64,000 nt of DNA from Nelumbo lutea. Its lineage: Eukaryota > Streptophyta > Magnoliopsida > Proteales > Nelumbonaceae. A model generated the notes under the pieces. The model made no database searches. It was given only the letters and a program-made list of their open reading frames with translations, and was not told where the DNA came from. Position numbers and translations under genes: made by a program. This document shows positions 32,416 through 45,034 of the stretch, in pieces. Position 1 is the stretch's first letter. Each line of letters opens with the position of its first letter. Location: assembly GCA_022828595.1 (NCBI GenBank), contig JAKGHH010000004.1, forward strand, positions 78,334,270-78,398,269, written 5' to 3'.

Positions 32416-33882
32416 TCATGGCTCTTCATCCCAGTTTGCACTTGGCCTAACCAGGAGAGATATCGAACTAGATGCGACCTCACGATGCTTGGACTCAACC
32501 GGCCTGGGAGCACCGAGCTCACCCGAATTGGGAGCCTCGTGCTCAACTGGGCTAAGGACCTCGGAGCTGAATGTGCATTCTGCAACAAAATCCGTCAAAG
32601 CTTGGGCTTTGATAGCAGTTCGTGGCCTGTACTGGAGGTCGTACTCACTGAGTTCGATGGCCCACTTCGTCAATCGACCAGAGACTTCGGGCCTGAGCAA
32701 CACTTGCCTCAAGGGTTTGTGGATGAGGACGGTGATGGTATGGGCTTGGAAGTACGGACGGAGCTTACGGGCTGCAATGACCAGCGCATAGGCTAGCTTT
32801 TCTATCTCCGGATATCTCGTTTCTACTCCCTGCAATACTTTACTAACATAATATATGGGCCATTGGACCCGATCTTCTTCCTTTATCAGTACTGAACTGA
32901 CCACTTCGTCGTTTTCCGAGAGGTACAGTTCTAAAACATCGCATTCGGCGGGCCGGGTCAAAACTGAGATACTTGCGAGGTACCTCTTTAGCTCATCAAA
33001 CGCGAGCTGGCACTCCAGGTTCCACTCGAACCCTTTGCTTTTCATTGCCTTGAAGAAGGGCAGGCAACGGTCTGCTGATTTAGACATAAAATGACTCATA
33101 GCAGCTATTCTGTCGTTTAATCTCTGGATCTCTTTCATTTTTCGGGGTGGTCTCATATGTAGGATGGCCTTTATTTTATCTGGGTTGGCCTCAATACCAC
33201 GTCGGTTGACGATGTACCCTAGGAACTTACCTGAGGTGACACCAAAAACATACTTATTTGGGTTTAGTTTCATGCTAAATTGACGTAGAGTTTGAAAGAC
33301 ATAATGCCGATCTTGTATTAATTCATGCAAAAACTATGTCTTGACGACCATGCCGTCTATATAACATTCTATCTTTGTGCCAATTAAGGGTTGAAACAGC
33401 TTATTCACAAGCCTTTGAAAGGTTGCCCCAGCATTTTTCAGTCCGAAGGGCATAACCTTGTAGCAGTACAGGTCGAACTCGGTTATGAAGACGGTTTTTT
33501 CCTCATCGGACGGGTCCATCCTGATTTGGTTGTAGCCCGAGTAGGCATCCAGGAAGCTTAGCAACTCGTGTCTCGAGGTCGTGTCCACTAGGCGGTCAAT
33601 CTTGGGGAGGGGGAAGCAATCTTTTGGGCAAGCTCGGTTCAGGTCGGTGTAGTCAACGCACATGTGCCACTTGCCGTTTGCCTTTTTTACCAGAATAGGG
33701 TTGGCCACCCAGCTCGGGTAATGAACTTCCCTTATAAAGTCTGCTGCTAGGAGCTTCTCGACCTCCTCATCGACCGCCCTCCAGCGTTCTGAGGCTAGGT
33801 TGCGTTTCTTTTGTCTAATGGGCCTAACTACAGGGTCAGTGTTCAGCTTGTGAGTTATAAGGTCGGGGTTTATACCAGGCAT
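32416..33882 (-). pseudogene. Reverse transcriptase and RNase H of element 2
   Basis: The reverse transcriptase is almost fully open: WRAVDEEVEKLLAADFIREV, NGKWHMCVDYTDLNRACPKD, LSFLDAYSGYNQIRMD, CYKVMPFGLKNAGATFQRLV. The catalytic box reads YIDGMVVK, so the second Asp of the usual Y-x-D-D is Gly; that would abolish polymerase activity. A stop follows at 33331-33333. RNase H 1 is open from 33330 to 32416 (HELIQDRHYVFQTLRQFSMK, LPFFKAMKSKGFEWNLECQL, YPEIEKLAYALVIAARKLRP). This copy keeps the stretch deleted in element 1 (SRHELLSFLD). Confidence 0.9.
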
Positions 33883-33954
33883 CTCTGCCGCGGACCATGC
33901 AAAAACGTCTAAATTTTGGAGTAAGAAACTTACCAGTTCGATTCGTAGGGGTTC

Positions 33955-34700
33955 CTAAATGGAAGCACCGATCTGAAGCATCCTATCTGGGTCTGCGGCT
34001 GAGGTCGGAACAACGGCTATTTCTTCCGTGGACGCAGCTCGTTCTTCGCCTTGCTCTGTAGGCCGCTCCAGTTCGAGGTCTCCGGCCACCTTGGTCTTTC
34101 CCTTTAGGACGACAACATAGCACTTGCGAGACTCGAACTGGTCACCCCGCTTTACCCCCACACCAAAGTCTGTAGGGAACTTCATTGCTAAATGATAAGT
34201 GGAGACCACCGCTCGTAGGATATGGGTGATTGGTCGACCTATTATGGCATTGTATGGGGAGGGGGTTGCGACCACCAGGAAGTCGTGGTTGAGTCTGACT
34301 ACGCAGGGCCATGTGCCGACTTCCACAGGTACTGTCACTTTCCCGAGGGGCCTGATTTCTTCTCCCCTGAAGCCCATCAAAGGAGTGTTTGCAGGTTTCA
34401 AGTCAATTCCCTGCAACTGAAGCTGGTCGAACGCGGCTTTGAAGAGAATATCTACCGAACTGCCCGAATCAACCAGTATGCGCCTGACCTCGAAGTCATT
34501 GATCTTTACCTTTATGACGAGGGTGTCGTCGTGGGGGTAGTGAACCCCGCGCGCATCGTCCTTGGTGAAGAATATGGGGTCTTCTGTCCTTGGCCACTTT
34601 GGGGGATTTTGTTCTTCTCTGGCGGCCTCACGGGTTGATGTCCGAGCTGTTGCCGAGGTGCATCTTGCTACAATCGATCCTCCAACGATCATATGAATTG
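33955..34700 (-). pseudogene. Aspartic protease region of element 2
   Basis: In a frame continuous with the end of gag: MIVGGSIVARCTSATARTST, HYPHDDTLVIKVKINDFEVR, the active-site motif ILVDSGSSVDIL, and GRPITHILRAVVSTYHLAMK. No stop is seen within the domain. The frame ends at 33955, and the linker to reverse transcriptase is interrupted there (a TAG in place of Glu or Gln). Confidence 0.87.
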
Positions 34701-36178
34701 TTCCCCGAACTGGCCTTTCCTCCGGGGGCTGTTTCTGTGACTGTTTTGCTGGCTGGCTGCTGAACTCGGGGGCATCTTTGTTGTGCTCCCCCTGCCGATC
34801 TATCTTATTATTGTTATTATTATTATTATTATGTTGTACAAATTTTCTTAGGTATCCGCAACGGATAAGTTCCTCTATCTCGTTGCGGAGATTATTACAA
34901 TGTTCAGTGCTATGATCGTGGTCTCTATGAAAACTGCAGTACAAGTTTTTATTCATCTCGTTCGGGTTCCCTTTCAAACGAGATGGCCATTTCACAGACG
35001 AGGCGTCTTTGATTGTCATCAAGATCTCAGCCCGCTTTGCATTTAAGGGCGTGTAGTCCGCCCGACCTGCTATGGGAGCTCAGAACGACTGGCTTGGCTT
35101 CGTCCCTCGAGCTGAGTCTAGCTTTCTCTTGTCATCTTGATTGAAGGGTTCGCCTTCCCTCTTCCTCTTTTTGATCCCGCTTTCAGTCCTTTGGTTGATC
35201 TCCTCCCCTGTCCTTATGAATATGTCCGCGAGCTTGAGGAATTCAGCTATGGTCGCGGGCTGGCTGACCACCATGTGCCACTTGAATTCCTTGCGCGTCA
35301 CACCCCTCTTGGCTGCCGCGAGCTGTACTACGGGGTCTAGGCGCGGTATCTGCAAGCACGCGTCATTGAACCGCTTGATATAGCCTCGGATGGACTCTCC
35401 TTCCCTCTGGACTATCTCAAGGAGACTTTCCTCGGTTCGAGGGCACCGCTTGCTGGTAACAAATTGCGCGGTGAAGACTTGCACAAACTGGGTCCAACTC
35501 CTTACTGACCCGTGGGCCAGATTCCTATACCAGGTGCATGCCACTCCACTGAAGGTGGTGGTGAAGGCCACACACATGCAAGACTCGCTGGCCCTTGCCA
35601 GGTGCATTTGGGATTGGAAAGCATCGACATGGTCACTAGGGTCAAAGGACCCATCATACTTGTCTAGAGGGGGGAGTTTGAAATCTTTGGGCATGGGAAC
35701 CGCGAGGAGTTCCGATGACAAGGGGGAAGGGACTGAAAGGATAGGGGCAACTTTTACCTCGTTTGAGCTTGCTTCTTCTTTAACTCGGAGCTCGGGCAGG
35801 ACGTGGGTGGTAGTTCGGTGACTTCGCCGGTGCCTCCACTGCTACTTGGAAGGCCTGGTATTGGTGCTGCTTGCCCCGGTGTTGCCGAGCTCAATGGGCC
35901 CAGACTGTTGGTGGTAGTCCGCGGCCAGGATGCTGAATTGGTTTTCTGCGAGCGAGAGCCCGAACTTAGAGTGCCGAGGTGCCGGCTTGATTGGTTGGGA
36001 GGTTCCTGATCCGCCGGCGAGCTACGAGGCGGGGGTAATTAGTCTTTCCCTCCTGCTCGGGGATGAGACCTGGCTTCTGGAGGGGTTCTACGGCTGGGAA
36101 GCTTTCCCTCGGTGAAGGTGCCCACCCTGAGGAGAGGGCTTGACCGGCTTGACAACAGGGTGTCGAGGTGGGAGTTGC
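34701..36178 (-). pseudogene. gag of element 2, N-terminus deleted
   Basis: Read on the minus strand: MPKDFKLPPLDKYDGSFDPS, MHLARASESCMCVAFTTTFS, GYIKRFNDACLQIPRLDPVV, EFKWHMVVSQPATIAEFLKL, then a CHHC zinc motif (CSFHRDHDHSTEHC) and an Asn run encoded by (ATT)n at 34805-34832. The central part (35080-35721) is open where element 1 has five stops. The first 70 or so codons and the primer site are missing; sequence begins at the equivalent of position 13133 in element 1. A short break lies near 35023-35080. Confidence 0.85.
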
Positions 36179-36212
36179 GGTCAGGTATAACCACCTGGTA
36201 TACCGCCTCTAT

Positions 36213-36855
36213 GGGGAGGAAGGCCTTTTATAACCACCTGGTACACTTACTCCCAAATCTCTGCCAAGTCAGGTATAACCGCCTCTGTGGGGGGCAGGCA
36301 TAACAGTCTCTGTCCTTTCTGCCAGGGCCGTCTCTACCACAACTGAGATGGCAGTGGCAGGTGGCCGTTACGGTGTGACTGCCGTCTGTCAGACCTAGAC
36401 CGGTCAGGTGTGCTGCCCTAGAGTACGGATCTGTGAGATTTGGTTTTACAGTCGCACGACCTGGAGCCGAGGTGCCGGAATGGTGCACGAGGTGAAGTCT
36501 TGAGTTCGGATGAGTAGGTCCTATCATCCCGTAGTGCTGGCATATGGTCCGAACTGGCCCAAGGTGGGCTAGTTTTGGCCTTGCCCTTCACGGGCTTTGC
36601 TATTAGCCTCGGGATCCTTTAGGGAGAGTTCGGGCCACTTCTCCCAGGAAGCGTGGATTCCTTTTTGGGAAGCTCGGGCCCCTTCTTGGGTAGGTTGGGA
36701 GCTTGGGCCTCTCTTTGAAGAGCTCGGGAGCTCGGACCTCTCTTTGGGACATGGCCGCGTTACACCATTGCGTCGAGTTGGCGTTCCTGCCAGGTCATCT
36801 CGTCTTCTTCCACGTGTCGCACAGCCAAGGGGTCAGGCCAAATCTACCTCCATCA
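36213..36855 (-). repeat. 5' LTR of element 2, inner end lost
   Basis: The plus strand ends ACCTCCATCA like the other LTRs. It begins at GGGGAGGAAGGCC next to the TATA box; the last 200 or so bases of the LTR are missing. At 36179-36212 there is a scrambled scrap (CAGGTATAACCACCTGG, TATACCGCCTCTATGGGG) made of words that occur elsewhere in the same LTR. Confidence 0.85.
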
Positions 36856-38662
36856 CTTACAATTTATAAATTTGCAAATGATATATATCTTAAAATTTTT
36901 AGAAATTATTAATTAATATTTTAATTTGCATTAAATATCAATGTATGTATTATTTACAAAATAAAAATACCGTTTACAAGATATTTGAAAATATAATATA
37001 AGATGAATTTATCAAAAAATATATTTTTAATTTAGAAAATTTATAAAAATAAAAATATTAATAATGAAATAATTATTTTAGTAATTAAAATTTATTAATT
37101 TTCATATGATATGCATCTTAAAATTTTAATCGATCTAATATATTTTAAGATAAGAATATATATTTTTTTAAATTATTAATTTATATTTTAATTTACATTT
37201 TATAATAACATATTTATTGTTTATAAAAATAAAACTATTGTTTACCAAATGTTTGAGAATTATTATTTTTTTGTTGATGCTAAAAATTATAAGTAGTAAA
37301 ATATAAAATTTGATATAATAATTTAAATATAATAGTTGCATATGCTTTATGCCTTACACTTTAATAGAAAATAAAATAATAATGGATTTTTACATGTATT
37401 AATTTGTAAAATTCTATATAATATGTGCCTTGGACTCTTGCTTTATATATTATTAATAAAAATTGTATAATATCTACATGTCCCATTATATTAATTATAA
37501 TATATTTTTTCATATATACCATTTAAATATACAATTTTTATGTATTTATAGATTATTTATAGTTATTTTGGCATTGAACTTAATGCTTTTAATATGTTTA
37601 TAGAATTTGTATGCATTTACTTAACGTGTCCGAACATTTCCATATTTTTTGTTTGTATCAATGAGTTTCCAAAACGTATTTGTATCTGTATCCAAGTTGT
37701 TCGATACGATACCCGATATCGATATTTTAATCATTGATTATAGCAAATTACTTGTATATAGCTGATTGGATTGAACCATACCATTCCATGCAACTAATAT
37801 CCTTGTTTATTAACAAAAGATGCCAATGGTCATTACTTTGTAGTGGTGTAAATACTTTGCTATACTATTGCCTAAAAAAATGGCCAATATAAGATTTAAT
37901 TGTAGCATTTTCTCCCGTTTTAATAATTTTCTAGTATATATATTTGAAAACGTGAAAAAAATATATTATTCAATATATGAATACATAATAGATGGAATAT
38001 AAAGTATTAAAACCCAATACCTGAGCATACATGTTATTATACAAGAACTTATCAGTTTTAGCATTGCTCAACTTTGACGCTTCCTTTTAAGTAAAAGATA
38101 CCAACATGCATTTATGGAATATCAAAAAAGGCAACGTAATAGTTATATACAAATTATAACAAATATATAATTATTCTAGGTGAAAGAAATTGTCTTAAGA
38201 TTTACATACAACATCCCATATCAGGCCACCGTCGAATAATGAATACAAGTGTATCCCAACTAAGATATTAGTCCCATCAGTCCAAATAATTTTACCAATC
38301 CATCATATTTAATAAAAATGATATGAAAATAGACCTCTTTATTTGATGTTGATATTGCACTATTGACATAAATCGTGAGTATTTATTCAATCTATTTTGC
38401 TCATTCACTAACAAATGGTGAACACAAAATACGAGATTCATTTCTCTCTTAGAGCGAACATTCCTAATACTATTGATGTTGTTCTTTACATATTATTCAA
38501 GTTGAACTTTGTGCTCACTTTGATTTTCCTCATCTACTTGTGAGGAAGAGGCCTTCCTCCTCCTCATTTCCATCATCTAATAGAGCCCATTATTCATTTG
38601 AGGTAAGTACTAAAATTTGGAACAACCTTAAAAAAATGAAGCATGGCAATATAAATAACTTC
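36856..38662. other. AT-rich intergenic DNA with old tandem repeat
   Basis: Very AT-rich. The sequence flanking element 2 (27196-27255 joined to 36861-36910) is repeated in diverged form at about 37035-37135, so element 2 landed inside an older tandem repeat. Near 37690 there is a GATACGATACCCGATATCGAT patch like the one at 26818-26870. No gene is recognised. Confidence 0.5.
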
Positions 38663-39421
38663 TCATTTTATTACCTCATCATCAGTAAGCATGGCAATAG
38701 CATTACTATATGTTCTCCTACAATGGTAACTGGTGCTAAATCCTTTTTCGATTCTTGGATGTGTGTATAAACCACATAACCAGTCAGATTTAGCTAGTGG
38801 CTCTTTCAACATTGACATAGCTAGATCATTCAAACTCTTCAGTAGTTCCCTATGCATGGTACTAGCTTAAGTCATAATCCTTCAACTCTTCAAGTTTATC
38901 GGCATACTCAAACCATATATAGCATGTCTTTATAAAAAGGAATTAACTCAATATATACACAATAAGCAACTTTGGAATATATTTTCTTCATGCCTTATTT
39001 TGCCTAACAACTCCCTAATTTTTTCTTCTAAATGATCCCACTCTATCATGTTTTTGCCTAAAATTTTATTTTGTAGATATATTGTGTATGAGGCCATGTA
39101 CAAATCTATAAATTTGCCTCATGTTAACAAACCCAAAATCAAAATTATATCAATTGTTGTAAATGAGACAAGCTTGCTCTCAAGTCTAAACAATGATGAT
39201 TGCATGTTCCAACAATGTACAAATGCACATAGAAGTGACTTCTTAGACTTTATATTTGGGAAGTTAATAAAATGTGTAAATTGTATTTTTTCAATGCCAT
39301 CTTCAATATCCTTATGGCCAAACAGGTTAAACATTGAAATAAATTTTATCAAATAGGTGATAGTATTTGCGTCCTTGATATGTAAATATCTATGAACAAC
39401 AATCAATGTTAGTTGAAACAA
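38663..39421 (-). pseudogene. Relic of a plant-mobile-domain / DUF1985-like transposon gene
   Basis: Two minus-strand stretches: 39421-39119 with KDIEDGIEKIQFTHFINFPN, LLCAFVHCWNMQSSLFRLES and SFTTIDIILILGLL, and 38857-38663 with MHRELLKSLNDLAMSMLKEP. The pattern W(N/D)..(x)F....(x)T..D(V/I)..ILGL is typical of the plant mobile domain and of related frames carried with Ulp1-type genes in Mutator-like elements. The middle is interrupted by stops. Weak similarity by eye only. Confidence 0.4.
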
Positions 39422-42048
39422 AAACTAAAAATAAAAATAAAGACTTCATTGTGCATCATATATCGTAATGAGAGAAAACAAATTGTATAAAGTCGACTGC
39501 AATGTTGAAATAATCTCATTTAGAAAAACCTTTTTATTTGATTTTTCTTTTAACTCTTATATCTATGGGTAAGGTAAGCTTTTTTAAACAAATTATTCTA
39601 TACTTCAATTCAACATGGAGAAATAAGGTTTTGGAGGTTGAGAAGTAACTACAAAATTTGGTTTTGATGTTAAATTTTCTTTCATCAACTCTGCTTTATG
39701 GCAAAAATGCCATTTAAGCTTCAAAGAAAACTTTTAATTAAATGAGAGCCCATGGTTTATGAATGGTCCACTTATACTACAAGTTGCATAAGTGAGACAT
39801 CAAGTTCCTGTTGCATCTCCATGGAAACCATGTCATTGCCTTTTTCACTGATTTTTGTTCAGAAAGTTTCTAGATATGATGAATTGACCATACATGTAGC
39901 TTTTCATATAGTTTGAAGGTACTACTTATTATCTCTTTCTTTTACTTTTTAGTTTGTAGAGTGGGATTGGGTCTCTAATATATTTGAATATGACCAATAA
40001 AGAGTACATTGTCATAAATGATTACTTGACAAACGAAAAAACATAAATAAACAACCTTGTTTTGATTGATTCCTTGCCTTTTGATATCACTTTGTGCAAT
40101 GAATGTTGCAAAGACAGAAAAACAACAAACAAAATAGGGTTTTTAAAGTTTTAAAATCATCATTGGTGACACATGCAAATGGTTGTTAATGTTTTGGTAA
40201 AGAAAGGTAGATTTAGGTATATTTTTAAAACTCGGGGTATGTTAAGTCAATTTCTGAAAACTTAAGGTATGTTTAAGTCTTTTATCCTTGATATTTTTAA
40301 TTGTATAAATTTCTTGAGATTAAAGACCAATTTTTTTTATATGAATGTGGATTTGAGAAATTATTCATTTGTTCGAGTTGTTGAGTAAGAATATTGTTAT
40401 TTGTCTAGACTACATGTGGACATTAAAATTGATAAAAGTTATTTTATTCATTTATTATAAATAAGATGATTGTTGGATTAGTAACTGAAATTCTTCAAAT
40501 CGACTAACCTGACTTGCAGCCCTATCCAAAACCTCATTTTTTTGAGTGATGCCAAGTCATCACCTCAACATTTCAACTATTGGGTTATTAGTTCCGCTAA
40601 TCTAAATATATCATGTATTTACACTTTATAAAAGTTGTCATTTCATTTTCATGTTGCATCCACCACTTAGGATATAGGATTAGAACATAATGGGATTTGA
40701 CAGAAGAGTCCAAATTAATGTTATAGTAAGTCAAATTTACAGTTGTTTTTTTCATTGAATTTATTTCTAAATAATATATTTGTAAGAAAATTAATTTACC
40801 AAGAACCACAAAGTTTAAGTTTTGTTGTAACTATTCCATATATGAGGAGTTATCTCACTACTTATGAGTCTTTGTTTTCCAACTTCCTTTCAGTTACATA
40901 AATTTAGTAATTTACTTTTTCATTTTTTAAGGCTTAACTACCAACAATGCGTGCTTTTATGCTTGACTGTAGACCTTCTAATTTCTAACTGATTAATTAG
41001 ATTTTGTGTCAAAGCATTTGTAAGTACATGGATATAGACATCATGGGAATTGCAAATGCATCACCATAATATATAGCCACATCGCAGATTTGCAATATAA
41101 ACCTCAAATTCATCAAATCGCTTCTCTGCTTGCAACAACCACAAAATCGCAACCCATGCTTTTATCCTACAACATGAAAAAGCATCTCAGCATCGCATAA
41201 TGAGTACAATTGTCTTGACTTATGAATCTCACCATTACAATCTTGCCCCATGATTTGATATAACACTACAACAACCTCCTACGTTGCAATGGCACCTCGC
41301 CTTAGCATCACATCAGGTCACAACAGTGCAATATCATAGCTATATTATACTTACTCTACGATACTACTTCAGCGCCCAATGATCCATCACAAGATGACAA
41401 TCAACACTTAAGCATTTTGGAAATGGAATCCCAAGTCAAATCCCAGGATCTCCGCATCGACATGTGGTAATACCCCAATCGTTCTGCTTGTTTTAGATTT
41501 AACAAAATAACAAATTTTCACGCATCGAGAAAGTTTCACTCCTTTACATGTCTCATGTCTATAAATAGGAAACGTCTCACCTCAGTCTTCCAAAATCCCT
41601 ACATAAGTCCTGTTGGACTGAAACCCTAACATTCCCCAAGCCTACAATTGCCTCCTCCACCTCTACATCCATCAATCATCTTTCAAGTAGACCTCTCATT
41701 CGCCTTGCCCCTCCTTGCCTACTTATTCATCTCTTTCTCCAAAAGTTTGGCAAACGGCCGAACAATAGACAAATCACTACTCTATCTCTGCGTCTTCTAT
41801 GCTTTAATGGTGATAGCCAAGAATATAAAGAAAAAGAGCAACTACTGAACTTCCATAGTTGTTTTACCAAAAAAAAAATTCGTAGTTGTTATTTCTCAAG
41901 AGATGCTAGATCTGCAAGTCATCTTTGTCTCTATAGTAAATCAAATAAGATATTTTCATGATCCAGTCGTAGAACTTCCATTGAAAAAGAAACTTGGAAA
42001 TATTGCCATTTTTCTGATCAATATGACATAAGAAGCATAAATTGGTTT
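39422..42048. other. AT-rich intergenic DNA, possible promoter or LTR remnant near 41560
   Basis: No gene is supported. Around 41561-41570 CTATAAATAGG is followed by a C/T-rich leader-like stretch (to about 41700), as in a promoter or the R/U5 part of an LTR. No matching ends or second copy were found. Confidence 0.35.
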
Positions 42049-44993
42049 TCATATCTTGTTTAGTTTTGCAAGGATGAAGACAGTGGCAGAAGTGATACAA
42101 GGAAGAAAAAGTTCATTGGGAATTGCTTTTGGAATGATACGTTGTTTAATAAACATTGAGGTTATTGGGACGCCAAATATTGAAAGTAGCATAGCCTTTG
42201 CTCCTGTTCCTGTCAATCCTGCACCATAGATCACATCTTGGAGGATTTTTCCAAATTCTTCTTTCGTCAAGGAGCCACTTTCTTTCCCTTTATGGTGTTT
42301 CTGCAACAAAGTTTGCCTTTTCTTTAATATATATGATAGGGGGAAATCAATCAATAATAAGAACAATTAATTGAAAAGCTTATTGCTTTGTCTTAACAAA
42401 TAGGTTTTTTTAATGAGCTTGTGGGCTTCTAATGGCTGGGGCTGAATAGATTACTATACCTTTGCATATTTTATTTTTTAATTATTTTGACCATTAAAAG
42501 ATAAAATAATAAGTTATTCAGTTCAGCAACTTCAGCCGTTATCTTATACTTACTCAGGTTTTGAATCGGGTCTGCAAAAAATTTGACTCGGATGAATCAA
42601 GCTATGGAGTTAAGAAAATCAGGACTCAGGTTGGAATAAAGGGTGTCATTTGAATCTACCACATGACTTGAGGAATCATGTATATTGGCAGTCACCACTG
42701 TAACTCGTCTCCACCTGCTTAGTAGTTATGTCAACAACTCGGGGTAGTCACCGAATCAACACCCCCGAGTTAATTGGGGTGCCACTCTGTCATGTTTGTT
42801 TTAGTTTAAAATTGATTCAATTTGGCATATTCAACACTAACAGTGTAAAGTGCCTCTAATTACGGGGATGTTCCGCAAGATGAATGCCTTTTCTGGTTAA
42901 AAAAAAAAAAATGAAACATGTTATAAAATAAATTGTATTTTAATTTGTGTAAATCCATGATGCGGAAAGCTATAATATTGAAAAAGATTTACCAATCAAA
43001 ATCCTTTGAATTTTGATGAATCCCACCTGGTTTGTTGTCACTTTTATAATATGAATTGATTGGTTAGACCATTTTTTTTTCTTTCTAGTATATATAATCA
43101 AACCCTTTTGAGAAGTATGTATTGACTATACTGTTTCAAATACTTTTAGGCTTTCTTTACTTTTCGGGAAGTTATTTATCTGGTTAAGTGTTTCAAATAT
43201 TCTTAGGCCCAGGTAAATGCATTTATCCATGTTTTTTTATTTCCCATGTAAATAAGAAAATGACCGTTTTTATCATAAAAACCCATTATTAAAATGGATA
43301 ATTTTGTCCCATCCAAGTGTTGACAACTTTTCCCCTAGTTGGAAAAGTTAATTATCCACTTAGGAGATAGGTATAACTTACTAAATCTGAAAAGAGAACA
43401 TGAATATATTGGTCAATGGGAACCAAAATCCAATTGACCAACTTCACCCCCTCAAAATCCAAAAAAGAGGGCCCATTAAAAAATGACTATTTTTTCAAAT
43501 AACAACTCGTGTTTTCCAAACCATCAAAACAATGATTTGTGAAACAAAACAAATTTTGGATTATAGTTAGTATATGATCCATGGAACATGACATCAATCT
43601 TTAGAACCAGAAATTTAAGAACATGTTTTTTGTTTCAGTCTTGCAAACATTAAAAAAAAAAAATCATCAAGAACATATTTCCTGAAAATCTATTTGTTTT
43701 CAAACGCTTCTTTGTGAGATGTTCTACTTACTTCAAATGCTTCTTGAAGCTTTGTGGTGCTTGGTACAATGAACTGTGTGTTGCCGAGCTGTTTATTGAT
43801 TTCTCTGTCAAGATAAATAGAAAACAATTACATTATCCATGTTTAGAAGAATTCGGGTTTATAAAACCACAAAAAAAAAGGGTGTAAAGGCTTTTCTGGG
43901 GCATCAAAGAGACTGCAAATTTGCAGAGGTCTACATCCTTGCCTCTTATTTTGGAAGGATACCAACTGACCATCTCAACTAGGGATGCCTACCCATTTTT
44001 AAACCGAATTGATATCATTCCACTGGTTTGGTCCATTGTTTTTTTTGATATTTATAATATGTTTTAAATGAATATATAAATTATTAAATATATAACCAAA
44101 ATAATAATATATATATATATATAATATTACATATATACTGGATTGGTTCAGTTAACTGCTAGTTTTTTATATTGATTAATCATAATCGAACTGATACCTT
44201 TGGGTTTTCAAAAACACCAAACCTAAATCAAACCAATAGATTCAGTTAACTGGAACTTTTGGTCTAATTCAGTTTTTCGGTTTTTGATGATCACCTCTAG
44301 TCTCAACTACTGGGTCAAGGCAGCGTAGAGACCTGGTGGGACAATATTGGACACGGCCCAAAGATCCAATTACCTCGGTTGGAAACGTGAAAAAGAAACC
44401 ATTTGTTGTTGCTACCATTGATTTAAAAGTGAGCCAGATTCAACCTGAAAAGTTGGCTCTGTGCTAGGTTGATGATTCAACCATGCGGTCAGCCCAGTAA
44501 AATAGCCAAAAAGGTCCCAAACCACCAAACCTGGGACTCGGCCAGATTCTTAGGTAACAAGGATGAACAGCCATTTCTGTGAACAACCCATTGGGCCTCT
44601 TGATACATGGAGGATTAAACTTCCTCTGTACAAACCCACATTAATTTAATATGCCAGAAATTTCAGGTTTTGGGCTAAAGTAGGAGTGGCAGCAAGGTGG
44701 GGTGGGGACGGGGAGCCTCTCGTTATCGTCATTCCCACTAATGGAGAAAAAATTCAAACATATTTTTAAAAATATTAATATATAGACGTATGTGTACATA
44801 TATACATATATATTAGTGGAGATCCCACGGGGCAAAGAGTTTTCTCCCTGCCCCCGCCCCTGCCCCATCCCTGCTAACAGGGATTCCCGTCCGTATGAGA
44901 AAAAATCATTCCCATCCACGCCTCATTCGGAGAAATGGGAAAACTTGTCATCCCTAGGTTCAAGTGGGTGATTAACACAACACTCCTCAAGTC

Positions 44994-45034
<41 letters not shown>

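Larger units (their letters stand above)
27256..36855 (-). mobile_element. Tat-lineage Ty3/gypsy retrotransposon, element 2 (degenerate, minus strand)
   Basis: Same family as element 1 in the opposite orientation. Its 3' LTR is 27256-28072, and the remaining part of its 5' LTR is 36213-36855. The flanks carry a perfect 5-bp duplication CTTAC (27251-27255 and 36856-36860). All domains of element 1 are present: gag, protease, reverse transcriptase, two RNase H domains, integrase and the antisense gene. The primer site, the start of gag and about 200 bases of the 5' LTR are deleted. The two elements together restrict where each has mutated. Confidence 0.92.
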
